From: Coffea arabica
Taxonomy: Eukaryota > Streptophyta > Magnoliopsida > Gentianales > Rubiaceae
Direction of reading: 5' to 3'
NCBI RefSeq assembly: GCF_036785885.1
Contig: NC_092326.1
Span: 43,787,072-43,851,071, forward strand
Length of the DNA: 64,000 bases
The notes beneath the pieces are model-generated. The model was not told where the DNA came from and ran no database searches. It was given only the letters and a program-made list of their open reading frames with translations. Below are positions 1 through 11,537 of this stretch, piece by piece (position 1 is the stretch's first letter; every line of letters starts with the position of its first letter). A program made the position numbers and the translations under genes.

Positions 1-300
1 CATCCTTTGATCTCTCATTGTCATTGCCCAATGACCTGTGAACCACCGAAGTGGTTTGACAAATTAAACTCCCATGTAATGACCTCTCTAGGTGGATTTC
101 CAAGTAAAGCTTTGTAACGGAAGCTCATATATAGTCGAATTGAGTCATCAGGTACGCGTACACTTTGCCACAATTCTGGCAGTCGGGTGCAGCAGTCAAT
201 GGTATGGCGATCCTCTCTCTAATGAGTTTTTGTTGTAGCTTGCATTGCTACATTAATACCCCCCCCCCCTCTCTCTCTCTCATTAGTCATTTGTCGGCAG

Positions 301-2422
301 GCCCAAAGATTCAACTGTTAACAAATGCTTAAAGGCATTGCCTCCAAGTTGCTCCCTTCTGGTTATGGATAATGGAGGTAAAATCTTATTGCAGAGGCAA
401 GGAACTTCTCAACAAGGTTCTGTAACTAGAGTACTCCAGTCTTCTGTGTCATCCCTTTCCGAATTTGGTAGCCGTGACCATTCAGAGACTAGATTTCATC
501 TTCAGAAATCACGGACAATGTCATGCCCCTCAACTTCATTACCTGTACAACCTACTGGAAGCAAGAAACTGCTCAGCATTAGGAAAAACCTAAGCTTTCC
601 AGGTGTAACACAGAAATTGTTTGAGAGGTTAGCTACTTTGGAGGTGAAGGGAAACAGCAGACGCTTTACACTGGAAGAACTAAGGCGTGCAACTAACAAA
701 TTTAGTCCTGAGGTGTTGATTGGAGAGGGAGGACATAGTAAGGTTTATCGAGCCGAACTTGATGATGGTCAGGCTGCAGCAGTGAAAGTGCTTAACATCT
801 CGCAACACTCTGATGAGGATCTCTTCCGGGAGGTGGAAATGCTGAGCAGTTTAAAACATGAAAACATAGTTCGGGTTCTAGGATTTTGTTATTGCAAAGA
901 TATGCAGGCTGTTGTCTACAATTTACTCAAAGGAAGTCTAAGGCAAAGACTAAAACAGCTGAGGTGGTCTGAGAGGATGCAACTTGCCATTGGTGTGGCG
1001 AGGGCACTGGACAACCTCCATTCCTCCTCCCCTCCTGTCATACACAGAGATGTAAAGTCGTCTAACATACTTCTCTCTGAGAATTGCCAATCACAGGTAA
1101 GTTCTTTTAGCTACCTTCCCAATGTTAATTTCCTTTCAAGATTTCAACAAATTAGTGATTGGGAAACCAAATTATGCGGCTAAGATTCTGTAGTTCTACC
1201 TGCAAAAAGTGGGAAAGTAATTGGTAAGTGATGACAAACGAGAATTTTGCTTTCAGTAATGCCGATACAAGACCTTGCCCATAAATTGCTCAGATGTGCT
1301 TGTTTGCTGTAAACATTTACATCCGAGTACTGCTTGCTTTTCTCTAACCCTTCAAATATCGATTTTTAGTTATATCTTTCAGACCTTGGCTAATTATTCA
1401 GATTTCACCTTATATTGATATTTCTTTTATGGTGCATTTAAGCGTTCAAGCGATAGCCTTTGAATGAGATCTATCAAATATTGAGGTAAATGTGACATAT
1501 TAACATTTTGGAGCAGCTATCAGATTTTGGAGCAGCAACAGTACTCCACCAAAACAAGCAAACGTCGTCAGTGTTCTCGAAGCCAATTCATGTGGTTGGA
1601 ACTTTTGGTTACCTGGCCCCAGAGTACATGATGTATGGCAAAGTTGACGAGAAGATAGACGTGTATTCTTATGGTGTTGTGCTGTTGGAATTAATCACAG
1701 GGAAAGAGGCTATTCAGGCGAAATCTATGTCTAATCAAGAGAGCTTGGTTTCATGGGTAATGTTGAAATTAATGACCCTTACTTCAAACTACACAATTGA
1801 CAAAAAAGCAGGATTGATTCATATATATATATATACACACACACACATATATTGCCGATACTGATACTGACAATGCCAATGCGATTGTAGGCAAGGTCTC
1901 TTCTTAGTAGCGGTCTGTGTGAACGCTTGATTGATCCTAATCTAAACCAAGATTATTGCCAGGATGAGATGAAAATGATGATGATTGCCGCCCGTCTATG
2001 CCTCCTGCATTCATCATCTAGAAGGCCAACTATGAAGACGGTAATTTTTGTGCTGACAATTCATCATCATTCGTGGAAGTAGTATAAACTTACGACCGTC
2101 CTGAGTCCACTTGTGATCTCAGTGTTGCCTTTCCAAATTTAGATAAACCTTAAAGAAGCATGACTTGAACCAAGAAGTTTGAAGCAACTATCTGGAGATG
2201 ATATGATAGGAGATTATTAAGAATCTTAATGGCTAAATTAGTACGTCCTTTTGTTTTTAACAGGTTTTGAATCTGCTCGAGGAACCAGATCATTGGCTCG
2301 CAATGCCTACCAAAAGAGAAGAGCTCCTAATTATAAACGGTGATTCCAGAGAAGAAATAGAATTTTGCAGCAGACGTAAAGAATCAGTTTTCAGTGAAAC
2401 TTTGTTAATGGACGATGGATAG
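301..2422 (+). CDS. receptor-like cytoplasmic kinase with C-terminal remnant of a USP domain (3' part of gene)
   Basis: Exons 301-1096, 1517-1756, 1891-2040 and 2264-2422 join in one frame (447 visible residues, stop TAG). Position 301 is a splice acceptor: a C/CT tract ends in GGCAG, and the frame stays open upstream of 338 ([20 protein letters not shown]). That stretch resembles the end of the universal-stress-protein domain that precedes the kinase in STUNTED-like/RLCK VI proteins, so the earlier exons probably lie before the window. The kinase domain shows the glycine loop GEGGHSKVY, lysine in [17 protein letters not shown] (an RD kinase), SDFG at the start of exon 2, [10 protein letters not shown], and [15 protein letters not shown]. 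All catalytic residues are present, so it is probably an active cytoplasmic Ser/Thr kinase. It runs towards the lipase gene, with 557 bp between the two stop codons. Family call firm; substrate unknown. Confidence 0.85.
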
Positions 2423-2979
2423 CTAGCCGTTTCCCATCCGCAGATACACTTTCACTATAAGATGCATCAAAATCCAGCTCGCGTGCCTTAAGTTTATGTA
2501 CATTTCTAGGTGGTAAATACTACTAGTATATGTATCCGTGGTGCTTATTGGTTTTGTAACATCCCACTCTGCAGGAAACAGAACCATCACCTGTAAAGAG
2601 CGAATGGTAAAACAATCTATATGTTTCTTGGATTCCAATTACAAGACTTTGTGACTCGCTTTGTGTCTTGTTAACATGCGCGCGGGGAATAGTGGATGAT
2701 ATGGTAACAATTTAACACGAGGCAAACCGAGAAATCAGAAATGAACGGAGAGAAATCTCTTCTACAAGGAAAACACGAAAGTCATGGGAACAAAAAAGAC
2801 AAAAATTAGCATCAAGTTTATTAGTTTTGCAGAAGCATACCAGTTACGAAGCACTACAGATGCAAAATCACAAATCCTTCAGAAGAGCTTATAATCTCCT
2901 GTCAGGTCACATGATGGCGAAGTTTGTGAATAAGGGGAGGGCAATGGTGAATGAGGATTGTTCCATGCTATAATCATCT
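2423..2979. other. convergent 3' intergenic region
   Basis: Between the stop codons of the kinase (+) and the lipase (-). It should hold both 3' UTRs. I see no repeat or further coding sequence. Confidence 0.6.
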
Positions 2980-3139
2980 TCACAGTTGAACCAGCTGAGC
3001 GAAGTTAATAGGGGATACGTAGAGAGGTGGACCAGCATAGAGCGTATTAGCTGCCAGGTTAGCAGCAGCTTGAGTCGGGTGGAATTGATCCCAGAACAAG
3101 TACTCCTGACGCTTTAAGCAGAGATTTGCAGTTGCATTA

Positions 3140-3286
3140 TGTCAACAGGTATCTTGGGAGGAAAACATCTAGTCACACTATTATGAGTGACCAACTAGTA
3201 TTTATAGGAGTACAAACCTAACAGACTATTTACAAGAATACCCTTACTAATTTATTATCTATAAGAATACTAATATTCTCCTAACA
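3140..3286 (-). repeat. copia 3' LTR
   Basis: 147 bp, TG...CA ends on the plus strand. Identical by eye to the copy at 6825-6971. Confidence 0.95.
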
Positions 3287-3293
3287 CTCCCCC

Positions 3294-6200
3294 TCAAGTT
3301 GGAGCATATATATCATAAGCACCCAACTTGTTACAAATATATTTCACCCTAGAGCCCCCTAAACTCTTAGTAAATACATCAGCCAATTGATCTACAGACG
3401 GTACATGAGATGTCTTGATGACCCCGTCAAGCAATTTCTCTCGAATGAAATGACAATCAACTTCAATATGTTTTGTCCTTTCATGAAACACTGGATTAGA
3501 CGCAATATGAACAGCCGCCTGATTATCACACACTAAATTCATAGGCTGTTTATGTTCAAACCCAAGTTCCAGTAACATGCTCTTCACCCAAACCAACTCA
3601 CACACAGTGTGAGCCATAGCGCGGTATTCAGATTCTGCACTTGATCTGGATACAACTGTTTGCTTCTTACTCTTCCACGACACTAAATTACCACCAACAA
3701 ACACACAATATCCTGTAGTCGATCTTCGATCTGAGGCAGAACCAGCCCAATCTGCATCACTATATCCTTCAATATCATTGTGTCCATGATTTTGATACAG
3801 CAACCCTTTTCCAGGAGCATTTTTAAGATACCTGAGAATCCGTATAACAGCATCCCAATGACTAGTACGAGGGGTATCAAGAAATTGACTCACAACACTC
3901 ACTGCAAACGAAATGTCAGGTCTCGTTACAGTGAGATAATTTAATTTACCCACAAGTCTTCGATATTGCTTAGGATCATCAAGTAATGCACCTTGATCTC
4001 CTGCTAATTTCACATTGGGATCCATAGGAGTATCCACAGGTCGGCAACCTAACATCCCAACTTCACTCAACATATCGAGTACATATTTTCTTTGACATAA
4101 ATAAATCCCATATTTAGACCGAGCTACCTCAATACCCAGAAAATACTGTAGATGACCTAAATCCTTTGTCTGAAAGTTTGCCTGCAGATTGGATTTAAGT
4201 TTCTGAATCCCCACAACATCATCACCTGTAATCACAATGTCATCCACATAAACAACTAATAAAATTTTACCAGCATTAGAATGCCGATAAAATACAGAGT
4301 GATCTACTCCACATCTTGTCAGACCGAACTCCATGACAACACTACTAAACCGGCCAAACCAAGCCCTCGGGGACTGTTTCAATCCATATAAGGATTTTTT
4401 CAAACGACAAACCAACCGCGGATTATCCCCCTGAACAACAAATCCAGGAGGTTGTTCCATATATACCTCTTCTTCCAAATCTCCATGCAGAAATGCATTT
4501 TTCACATCCAACTGATGCAATGGCCAATTATAAGTTGCTGCCAAAGAGATAAGAAGACGGACAGAGGTAATCTTTGCAACAGGAGAAAATGTTTCTAAAT
4601 AGTCTACTCCATACACCTGAGTAAATCCTCTAGCTACCAACCGAGCCTTCAATCTATCAATAGAACCATTAGGCTGCACTTTTATAGTGTACACCCATTT
4701 ACAACCAACAACAGGCTTACCTGAAGGACGAGGGACAAGATCCCAAGTACCATTTTGTTCCAAAGCAGACATCTCTTCTTGCATAGCTAATCTCCAACCA
4801 GGATGATTAAGAGCATAGGTAATAGACTTAGGAATAGAGATAGAATCAAGAGAAGCAACAAAAGAAGAATATGACATAGAGAGACGAGAATAAGAAACAA
4901 AATTAGAAATAGGATGGGAAGTACAATGTCTCTTACCTTTGCGTAAAGCAATAGGAAGATCTAACTCAGAGGAGGGCGTCATACCTGGATTTGAAGATTG
5001 AGAGTTAATTGGTGAAGTGCGTGGCATATCAGGAACTTTCTCAACCATGGAACGACGAGAGTAAACTTGAAGATGAGGACGAGATAATCGAGCTATGGAA
5101 TCTGGTGGACTAGACAACTCAGGTAATAAAGGGGAAGGGACTGGTAAAACAGGAGAGGAAAAAGAGGGACACTGGTCTAATTCACAAGACATACTTTGCT
5201 TGATAAAATACGGAGTGGATTCAAAGAAAGTAACATCAGCACAAGTAAAAAATCGATTTAAAACTGGACTGTAACATCTATACCCTTTTTGCGCTCGTGT
5301 ATATCCTAAGAAAATACACTTAATAGCACGAGAATCTAATTTATCCACCCCGGGAGCAAGCTGATGAACAAAGCACACACATCCAAAAATACGAGGAGGC
5401 AATTTAAACACAGATTCATGAGGAAAAAGAATGGAGTGAGGTAATTGACCTCCAAGAATATTAGATGGCATGCGATTAATTAAATAACATGCAGTTAGAA
5501 TTGCATCACTCCAAAATTGTTTGGGCACATTCATGTGCAACAATAGTGTTCGAGCAATTTCGATTAAATGCCCAATTTTTCTTTCAGCAACTCCATTCTG
5601 TTGTGGAGTGTGAGGACAAGAGGACTGATGAATAATACCAGACTTAGTCATAAAGGTATTAAAAGGAGTGGAAAAATATTCTTTCGCATTATCACTGCGA
5701 AGTATACGTACAGGCACACCAAATTGATTCTTTATTTCTGTAACAAATGCACAAAAAATGGAATATAATTCTGAACGATCTTTCATTAAATAAAGCCATG
5801 TAACTCTGGAAAAATCATCAACAAAGACTACAAAATATTTAAAACCTAACTTTGAAGTGACTCGACTAGGACCCCAAACATCAGAATGAACTAACAAAAA
5901 AGGTTCAGAAACCCGTTTATTGACTCTAGGAGCAAAAGAAACACGATGATGCTTTCCTAACTGACAAGACTCACATTCTAACGAAGATAATTGATTCAAA
6001 GTAGGAACCAACTTTTTCAAATTTTGTAAAGACGGATGACCTAAACGACAGTGAATTTCAAGAGGAGAAACAGTAGCAGGACATGCTATCGGACCATTGA
6101 AGTTGAGAAAATAAAGACCATTATGCTCATGCCCTCCACCAATCATCCTCTTTGTCTTCAAATCCTGAATGACAACAGAATCAGGAGAAAAAGTAACTGT

Positions 6201-6629
6201 ACACTGTAGAAATTTAGTGAGCTTACTAACAGACATTAGATTAAATGGCAAATTGGGTACGTAAAGAACAGAAGATAGCGGAAGTGATGGATTAATTTCT
6301 ACAGTGCCTAGTCCTTTAACTTTAGTAGTAGATCCATCAGCTAAAGTAACATGAGGAAAGGGAGTTGACTCTTGAAAATTAGAAAAAATTTTAGAGGTAC
6401 CTGACATATGATCAGTAGCCCCGGAATCAATAATCCATGGGTCATTACCTTTTTGTGCTAAAGAAGCAGAGGGAAGAGATGCGTGATTTGTAGCTTGGTA
6501 CTGTAGGAATTTAACATAATCTTCCTCAGATATAGTAACAGTTTTCTGGGACCCATGTGTTGAAGAACTTGATTCAACTTGGTCAGTGATAACCGTATTA
6601 ACAAACCTTTCAACCATAGCGAATAGCAC
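3294..6629 (-). CDS. copia Pol polyprotein (protease, integrase, reverse transcriptase, RNase H)
   Basis: One uninterrupted 1111-residue frame. Domains in order: aspartic protease (DSGATDHMSG, Asp about residue 68); the pre-integrase zinc region (C-x2-C in CESCQLGKH); integrase core with HSDVWG, RSDNAKEY and NGVAERK supplying D, D and E; reverse transcriptase with the active site YVDDIVITGDD near residue 795; and RNase H with YSDADW near 955 and SSAESEY. All catalytic residues seem present. The usual capsid domain and the CCHC zinc knuckle that precede the protease are absent; the frame starts in the spacer just before the protease. The element could make its enzymes but would need Gag from elsewhere. 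The start chosen at 6629 is the first ATG of the frame; the ATG at 6617 is another possibility. Confidence 0.92.
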   Translation of the reverse strand: MLFAMVERFVNTVITDQVESSSSTHGSQKTVTISEEDYVKFLQYQATNHASLPSASLAQKGNDPWIIDSGATDHMSGTSKIFSNFQESTPFPHVTLADGSTTKVKGLGTVEINPSLPLSSVLYVPNLPFNLMSVSKLTKFLQCTVTFSPDSVVIQDLKTKRMIGGGHEHNGLYFLNFNGPIACPATVSPLEIHCRLGHPSLQNLKKLVPTLNQLSSLECESCQLGKHHRVSFAPRVNKRVSEPFLLVHSDVWGPSRVTSKLGFKYFVVFVDDFSRVTWLYLMKDRSELYSIFCAFVTEIKNQFGVPVRILRSDNAKEYFSTPFNTFMTKSGIIHQSSCPHTPQQNGVAERKIGHLIEIARTLLLHMNVPKQFWSDAILTACYLINRMPSNILGGQLPHSILFPHESVFKLPPRIFGCVCFVHQLAPGVDKLDSRAIKCIFLGYTRAQKGYRCYSPVLNRFFTCADVTFFESTPYFIKQSMSCELDQCPSFSSPVLPVPSPLLPELSSPPDSIARLSRPHLQVYSRRSMVEKVPDMPRTSPINSQSSNPGMTPSSELDLPIALRKGKRHCTSHPISNFVSYSRLSMSYSSFVASLDSISIPKSITYALNHPGWRLAMQEEMSALEQNGTWDLVPRPSGKPVVGCKWVYTIKVQPNGSIDRLKARLVARGFTQVYGVDYLETFSPVAKITSVRLLISLAATYNWPLHQLDVKNAFLHGDLEEEVYMEQPPGFVVQGDNPRLVCRLKKSLYGLKQSPRAWFGRFSSVVMEFGLTRCGVDHSVFYRHSNAGKILLVVYVDDIVITGDDVVGIQKLKSNLQANFQTKDLGHLQYFLGIEVARSKYGIYLCQRKYVLDMLSEVGMLGCRPVDTPMDPNVKLAGDQGALLDDPKQYRRLVGKLNYLTVTRPDISFAVSVVSQFLDTPRTSHWDAVIRILRYLKNAPGKGLLYQNHGHNDIEGYSDADWAGSASDRRSTTGYCVFVGGNLVSWKSKKQTVVSRSSAESEYRAMAHTVCELVWVKSMLLELGFEHKQPMNLVCDNQAAVHIASNPVFHERTKHIEVDCHFIREKLLDGVIKTSHVPSVDQLADVFTKSLGGSRVKYICNKLGAYDIYAPT

Positions 6630-6664
6630 GTCAAACGAAAGAACGGGTCAAAACTTGAGACAAA

Positions 6665-6782
6665 CGCGTGAACAGTAACGGCATGAACAGTAACTACGTG
6701 AACAGTATCGGCGTGAACAGTGCCGTGAACAGTATACGTGAACAGTGCCGCTATGAACAGTGCGGCGTGAACAGTGATTTGC
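6665..6782 (-). repeat. eight-copy GAACAGT repeat in the copia leader
   Basis: The plus strand reads TGAACAGT eight times at irregular 11-20-bp spacing, joined by short variable CG/AT linkers. It fills most of the leader between the primer site and the pol start, where gag would begin. Role unknown. Confidence 0.8.
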
Positions 6783-6824
6783 TAGATGTTTTACCCTAAC
6801 CCTAGGACTTTTGCTCTGATACCA

Positions 6825-6971
6825 TGTCAACAGGTATCTTGGGAGGAAAACATCTAGTCACACTATTATGAGTGACCAACTAGTATTTATAGGAGTACAA
6901 ACCTAACAGACTATTTACAAGAATACCCTTACTAATTTATTATCTATAAGAATACTAATATTCTCCTAACA
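6825..6971 (-). repeat. copia 5' LTR
   Basis: 147 bp, followed (minus strand) by the methionine-tRNA primer site and the leader. Confidence 0.95.
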
Positions 6972-9030
6972 CATTACAACCCTGTTCTGCGTTCAACTTG
7001 CCAAATCCGCAGCACGCTTTGTCCACGCTCGTGAAATCTGAGGGAACATTTTTTTTTTATTTAGCCGTCCATGATTCCACTTATGAGGTATAGATAAAGA
7101 ATTATTGTGGTATTTGTAGTAGAAGTAACTCGAGATGAAGATTATTTGGCTTACGGAAGGGCTGTGGATTGTTGATGACATTGATGGTCATTAAGTAAGC
7201 ATTTCCAAGTGAGTACTTCAAGTCCTCAAGCTCAGAGCCAATGCCGTACAATAGGGTCTCAAGTGCTGAATAAAAAGCTCTTGCCAACCCATTCAAGGCG
7301 TCGGAGCATTTTCCTTGAGCACCCAGAAGTCTAATGGTTGGGCAGCAACCGATTGGCGGCACACTTATGATGCCAAATTTCCGTGCTCCAAGGCTGTATA
7401 AAGTCTGATGATCACGTTAAAAACAATAAGAGTACTCCATCAATTCCTGAATTCTGAGCAAAGAACTTTCGTTTTGATCATTGAATAAAAAACCTTGTCC
7501 TAGCTACAAGACCGACTGAAAGCAAATCTTACTTTGATAGAGTTCTCGTATTCTTTCATGAGGAGGTAAATAAACTCCTGTGGAGTCGTGCTGCTATTGG
7601 AAACAACATAGTCAAAGAGGTCATTGCTTCCAATACTGATGCAAAACAAAGATTTTTGTAGCATTGCTTCCGTTGCCCCTGAACCCCTAACAGCAGTAAG
7701 ATTACCTTGGAGCGTGGCAAATTGCTTAATCTGCTCTGATAATGGCACAACTCCCTGCGATTGGTAACATACCATTTCATGTCAGTGAGGATTCCAACGA
7801 TTTATCCAATTATCAGTACAAGTCTGTAAAATGCAACCAGAAGTGCACCACTCTAAAAATGCATTTGGTACAACTTCAAAGGAGATGGTGATCAACGTGA
7901 GGATATAGAACCGGGTGTAGCTTTTTGTAGGTTAGTCAATGAGTTCCACTAGTGTCAAAAAAAAAAAAAAATTTACAAAAAGGAAAGAAAAATTGAAAAT
8001 AAAATCATGGTTAGCTATCTCGGGCGACGAGTCCGATACGATTCGACCGAATCATAATCGAAACGGAGGGGACCAGTACGACATCGATTCCCGGATCGTG
8101 GATAATTCCATATCCGTGGTGACGCGTTTTAACTCGATCGATATTAGTTGATTCAAATCCGTGATGCATGGAATCGACCAAAACATCTGAATAAATTCGG
8201 AGTTGATTTGGATATTTTTTCAGACTATACCTTTTATGATATTTTCTATTTTTACTAATTTTTTCAGATTTGAAAAAAAAATTTATGTGCTATAATGTTA
8301 ATATCACCGATATACCACGACGGACGCAGAACAACCGCGACTTGCAACCCACGATGGTGAACCATGAATAAAATGGAGGTGAAAAGTGGCTGGCTTACCA
8401 ATGCTGAACCAGTGAGGTCAAGCAGGCCAGAACCCGCAGAAGCAAAGTTTGCGCCTCTGAAGGCGTGGTTTCTGAGATAAGAAAGCAAAGGGCTACCAAG
8501 ACTGAGAAAGGGTCGTGGGCTGCTGTTATATCCCGTTAACCTGGCTGCCCAATCATAAAATTCAAACAAAGGTCAGAATGTTGCACGGACATAACATAAC
8601 AGATGCACGAATCGATCGTCGTAGGAACATATCATATGATGGCAACAACAATAATGGATCACCTAGAAAATCAGCACCATTCAAGCCATTGCTAAACCTC
8701 CCAGTTGGCCTCGAGTGAGGGAAGTCAATGCCGTAAAGAGGAAAGTCGGCTCTGGCCCTGCTTTCTTGCAGGTAAGAATTAGTACCAACGTCTACGGTGG
8801 AGTCACCCAGTATGAAAATCGCCGGAGGCTTTGCTGCACTGCCTAACGCAGCCTGCAACATCACCAATCCTACCAGCAAGGCAAGTGTTGCCTGGAGATA
8901 ATATGAAAGTACAACGATATTGCATGGTGATCTATTCTTCATTTTCTTTTCTTTCTTTTTTTTTTTTGGTATTACCTTCCTCTAATGAATTCGATTGCTG
9001 TCAATTCCAGAAAGATCGATATAGATGCCA

Positions 9031-9039
9031 ATTTATATA
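9031..9039 (-). promoter_or_regulatory. TATA box of the GDSL lipase gene
   Basis: TATATAAAT on the minus strand, about 90 bp upstream of the ATG at 8942. Position is plausible; not otherwise supported. Confidence 0.4.
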
Positions 9040-9040
9040 A

Positions 9041-10120
9041 ACTGAGTTTTCTCGAAGTCACTAGCAAGAGTCGGGAAACTGATCTCAATTTACACAAGAA
9101 GACAACATCTCACTGACAAGTAAACACAGCTGGGCTATGAATGGCACTTGGCGGATTAACCTGGAGCTTGTACGTATTTTATCTGAAATGAAACGTGCGT
9201 CCTGTAGATGGTTTCAATGGGGGGCTCCAATTCCATAGTCCATACTGGCATTGTTGTGAACCAAAATGAAAGTAAAAATGTCGACAATCATCCTGCCTTG
9301 CGGAAATGGTGCATTAATTTCTAGCCTGATGGCCGTAATATTTAGTTATTTACTATGTTTCTGCTTCCAAAAGCTGGCTCAAGATTTTCCGTGATCCCAG
9401 ATGCTGCTAGATTACAATTTTCAGTGGTGTTTCATTCAAAGGGTAAACGCATTGAGGCAAACGAAGGACGTTTTAGAGACTATAGTCTGTACTATGTTAT
9501 GAATTTTCTGGAGTAGACTTGGGCATTGTTTGATCACATCAACCACCTGTCTTGGTCTAGTTCCCAGCCCGAATGCAAAATGGCCTTTCTTCCTTTTGCG
9601 ATGGAAACTATGGAAGCCTTTGGACAGAGCAAATATTACCACCATAAAAGTAAAGAAATCATGGCGCGTCACAAAAGTTGAAAACCTGATTTCTTTGTCA
9701 ATTCAATTGTCAGCATCTCATGGAACCAAAACGATGCTGCCTAAAATTGCTTAACACTGAAATAATTGTTGGGGAGTGAGATTAACAATACCCAGCCAAG
9801 CGATTAGCCTTTTGCTGTCTGAGGTTCTATTTTCTTTTGGCCACACCGCCGGACCTTTTTTTTTTTTTTTTTTTTTTGGCACTCTGCTGGACTTAAATAA
9901 ATTACGTAGAAGGAGCTCTAATGTTTAGTTATTCAAATTCGCAAGATTCATGTAGTCGGTAATTTTCATTTATGGGATCATATATAATATGGATATGGCC
10001 AATTTAATTTGGCTTCTTCTTCTTCTTTTTTGAATTTTTCCTCGGCGAATATATTGTTGTGTTTTTTTTTTTATAAAAGAAAATTTCATTAACGAATTGT
10101 TGAAAATCATCTAACATGAT
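9041..10120. other. AT-rich region upstream of the lipase gene
   Basis: No gene recognised. Contains poly-T tracts (around 9857-9878 and 10060-10070). Confidence 0.5.
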
Positions 10121-10492
10121 TTGATTTACATCATTGCCTTTATGGCATGTTAAACATGCACTAGAAATTATAGATTTGCAATTTAACAGATATAATAGAT
10201 TTAAAAAATTGTCAATAAACCTGAAAAATACAAAAAATTTCTCACTTATGTTCTAATAGATAAATCACTACACTTCCCTTTTGTGCATGTTGTAATCGTC
10301 AGATTTGCTAATCAACACAATTTGATTTACATCGCTGCCGTTAACGTTAAACATGTGCTAAAAATTATAAATATGCAATTTAATAGATATAATAGATCTG
10401 AAAAATACAAGAAATTTCTCACTTATCTTCTAATAGATAAATCACTACAATTCCCTTTTGTGCATATTGTAATTGCCAAATTTGCTAATTAA
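10121..10492. repeat. tandem duplication, about 200-bp unit, two copies
   Basis: TTGATTTACATC starts both copies (10121 and 10322). Both go on through AATAGATATAATAGAT, TTTCTCACTTAT, TAATAGATAAATCACTACA and CCCTTTTGTGCAT to a shared TTTGCTAAT end. The second copy is somewhat shorter. No coding function. Confidence 0.75.
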
Positions 10493-10534
10493 TTGTTGTG
10501 TCAACTATTGTTTGATGGTGATGATGGTTAGATT

Positions 10535-10742
10535 ATGGCCTAGTTCTCAATTTATTTGGATTTTATAAAATTTGATTATAGAGAATAATTAGAATCATCA
10601 AAAACTACTTTTTGAGTGATTGTAGATTTTAACTTTTTTAGTTATTAAAAAATTTATAATTAGAACAAAAAAATAGAGAACAGTTGCTTATCCAAATCAG
10701 AATTTATAATCAATTAAAATAATCAATCAAGAACAAGCCCCC
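10535..10742. mobile_element. possible MITE with imperfect inverted ends
   Basis: Left end GGCCTAGTTCTCAATTTATT pairs loosely with the complement of the right end (GGGGCTTGTTCTTGATTGAT). No clear target duplication seen. Confidence 0.35.
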
Positions 10743-11537
10743 TTGTGATTCCCGTCTAACTAATATTTCCATGGCTTTGTTCTTTTTGGATCTTCCATCA
10801 ACATTTAAGGATATACTAGTTTCATTTTGGTGGTTAATGCAATAAATGTGGAGTTTATTGCCAAAATAACTCTCATTCTAAAACATATACCCAAAGTAAC
10901 TTAATTTTAAAATTTATTACCTTTATGATCTTTTTTTGCCACATAGGTTGCACATGTGTCAGGATAGAGATAAATGCATAACCTATTTCTTTTTTCCATT
11001 TAATATCTTTCCCGATTCTCTCTCCCCTGAATTTTTTCCTTTCATTGTCTTTTCCTTGTCAAACGTAGTTTTGAGAAGTCAATATTTATATTAACAGTAT
11101 CTAAAACTTCATCATCATTCTTGATAATATCAATGTAAACAAAAATTATTCTCTTATCTTTTCTATTGTGCAGTTTTTGAAACATTGCTATGGCGTTCAA
11201 AAAAAAATTTGATTATTAATTGTATAACAAATGATTTCTCACACTGTGTGTTTGATAAAATGTCTAAGAGAAAAACTGCACAACAACATAGATTCATGCT
11301 CAATATGTTTGATTTTCGCCATATATATGAGCATTTTTAGTTATAGTGCCTCTCTATCACATGATCAAATAATCTTGTATCCTTGAAATATTTTTGCACA
11401 TTTATTCAACATCAATTGGTGGCTTGTGTTATTTTTGAACAACTTTAATAGTTATTGTGTTAGATAGCATGACAATATTTGCTTAATTAATGATTTTTTT
11501 TAATTTTGTGTAGGCCGTGTTGCTGAATTTTGTAGCA
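10743..11537. other. AT-rich intergenic sequence
   Basis: Nothing recognisable. May include the upstream part of the transposase remnant that follows. Confidence 0.4.

Larger units (their letters stand above)
3140..6971 (-). mobile_element. Ty1/copia LTR retrotransposon, gag-less, recent insertion
   Basis: LTRs at 3140-3286 and 6825-6971 (147 bp each, TG...CA) look identical base for base. The flanking target duplication is CATTA (3135-3139 and 6972-6976). Read on the minus strand, the primer-binding site next to the 5' LTR is TGGTATCAGAGC, matching the 3' end of initiator methionine tRNA. A purine tract (TTGAGGGGGAG) lies just before the 3' LTR. At 3832 bp it is shorter than a usual 4.7-5.3-kb copia because the gag region is missing. 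Confidence 0.95.
2980..8942 (-). pseudogene. GDSL esterase/lipase gene, last exon split by a copia retrotransposon
   Basis: Exons on the minus strand are 8942-8663, 8544-8399, 7754-7533, 7404-7155 and 7037-2980. The last is interrupted at 6971-3140 by the copia element. All introns are GT-AG. If the element and one 5-bp duplication are left out, the coding length is 1119 nt, exactly 372 codons plus stop, usual for plant GDSL lipases. Seen: an N-terminal hydrophobic signal peptide (about residues 11-37), block I GDSTVDVG with the nucleophile serine at residue 47, the GANFASAGSG block, GSNDLFDY (block III), and DQFHPT (block V, catalytic Asp and His). The insertion lies after EQGCN, before block V, so the catalytic Asp and His are cut off from the rest. 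Family members are usually secreted hydrolases of acyl esters. Apart from the insertion I see no other damage. Confidence 0.9.

Noticed and set aside
6790..6803. Telomere-like CCCTAACCCTAG.
   Set aside because: Only two units, inside the copia leader; chance match.
6811..6824. tRNA-like TTGCTCTGATACCA.
   Set aside because: This is the retrotransposon primer-binding site complementary to methionine tRNA, not a tRNA gene.
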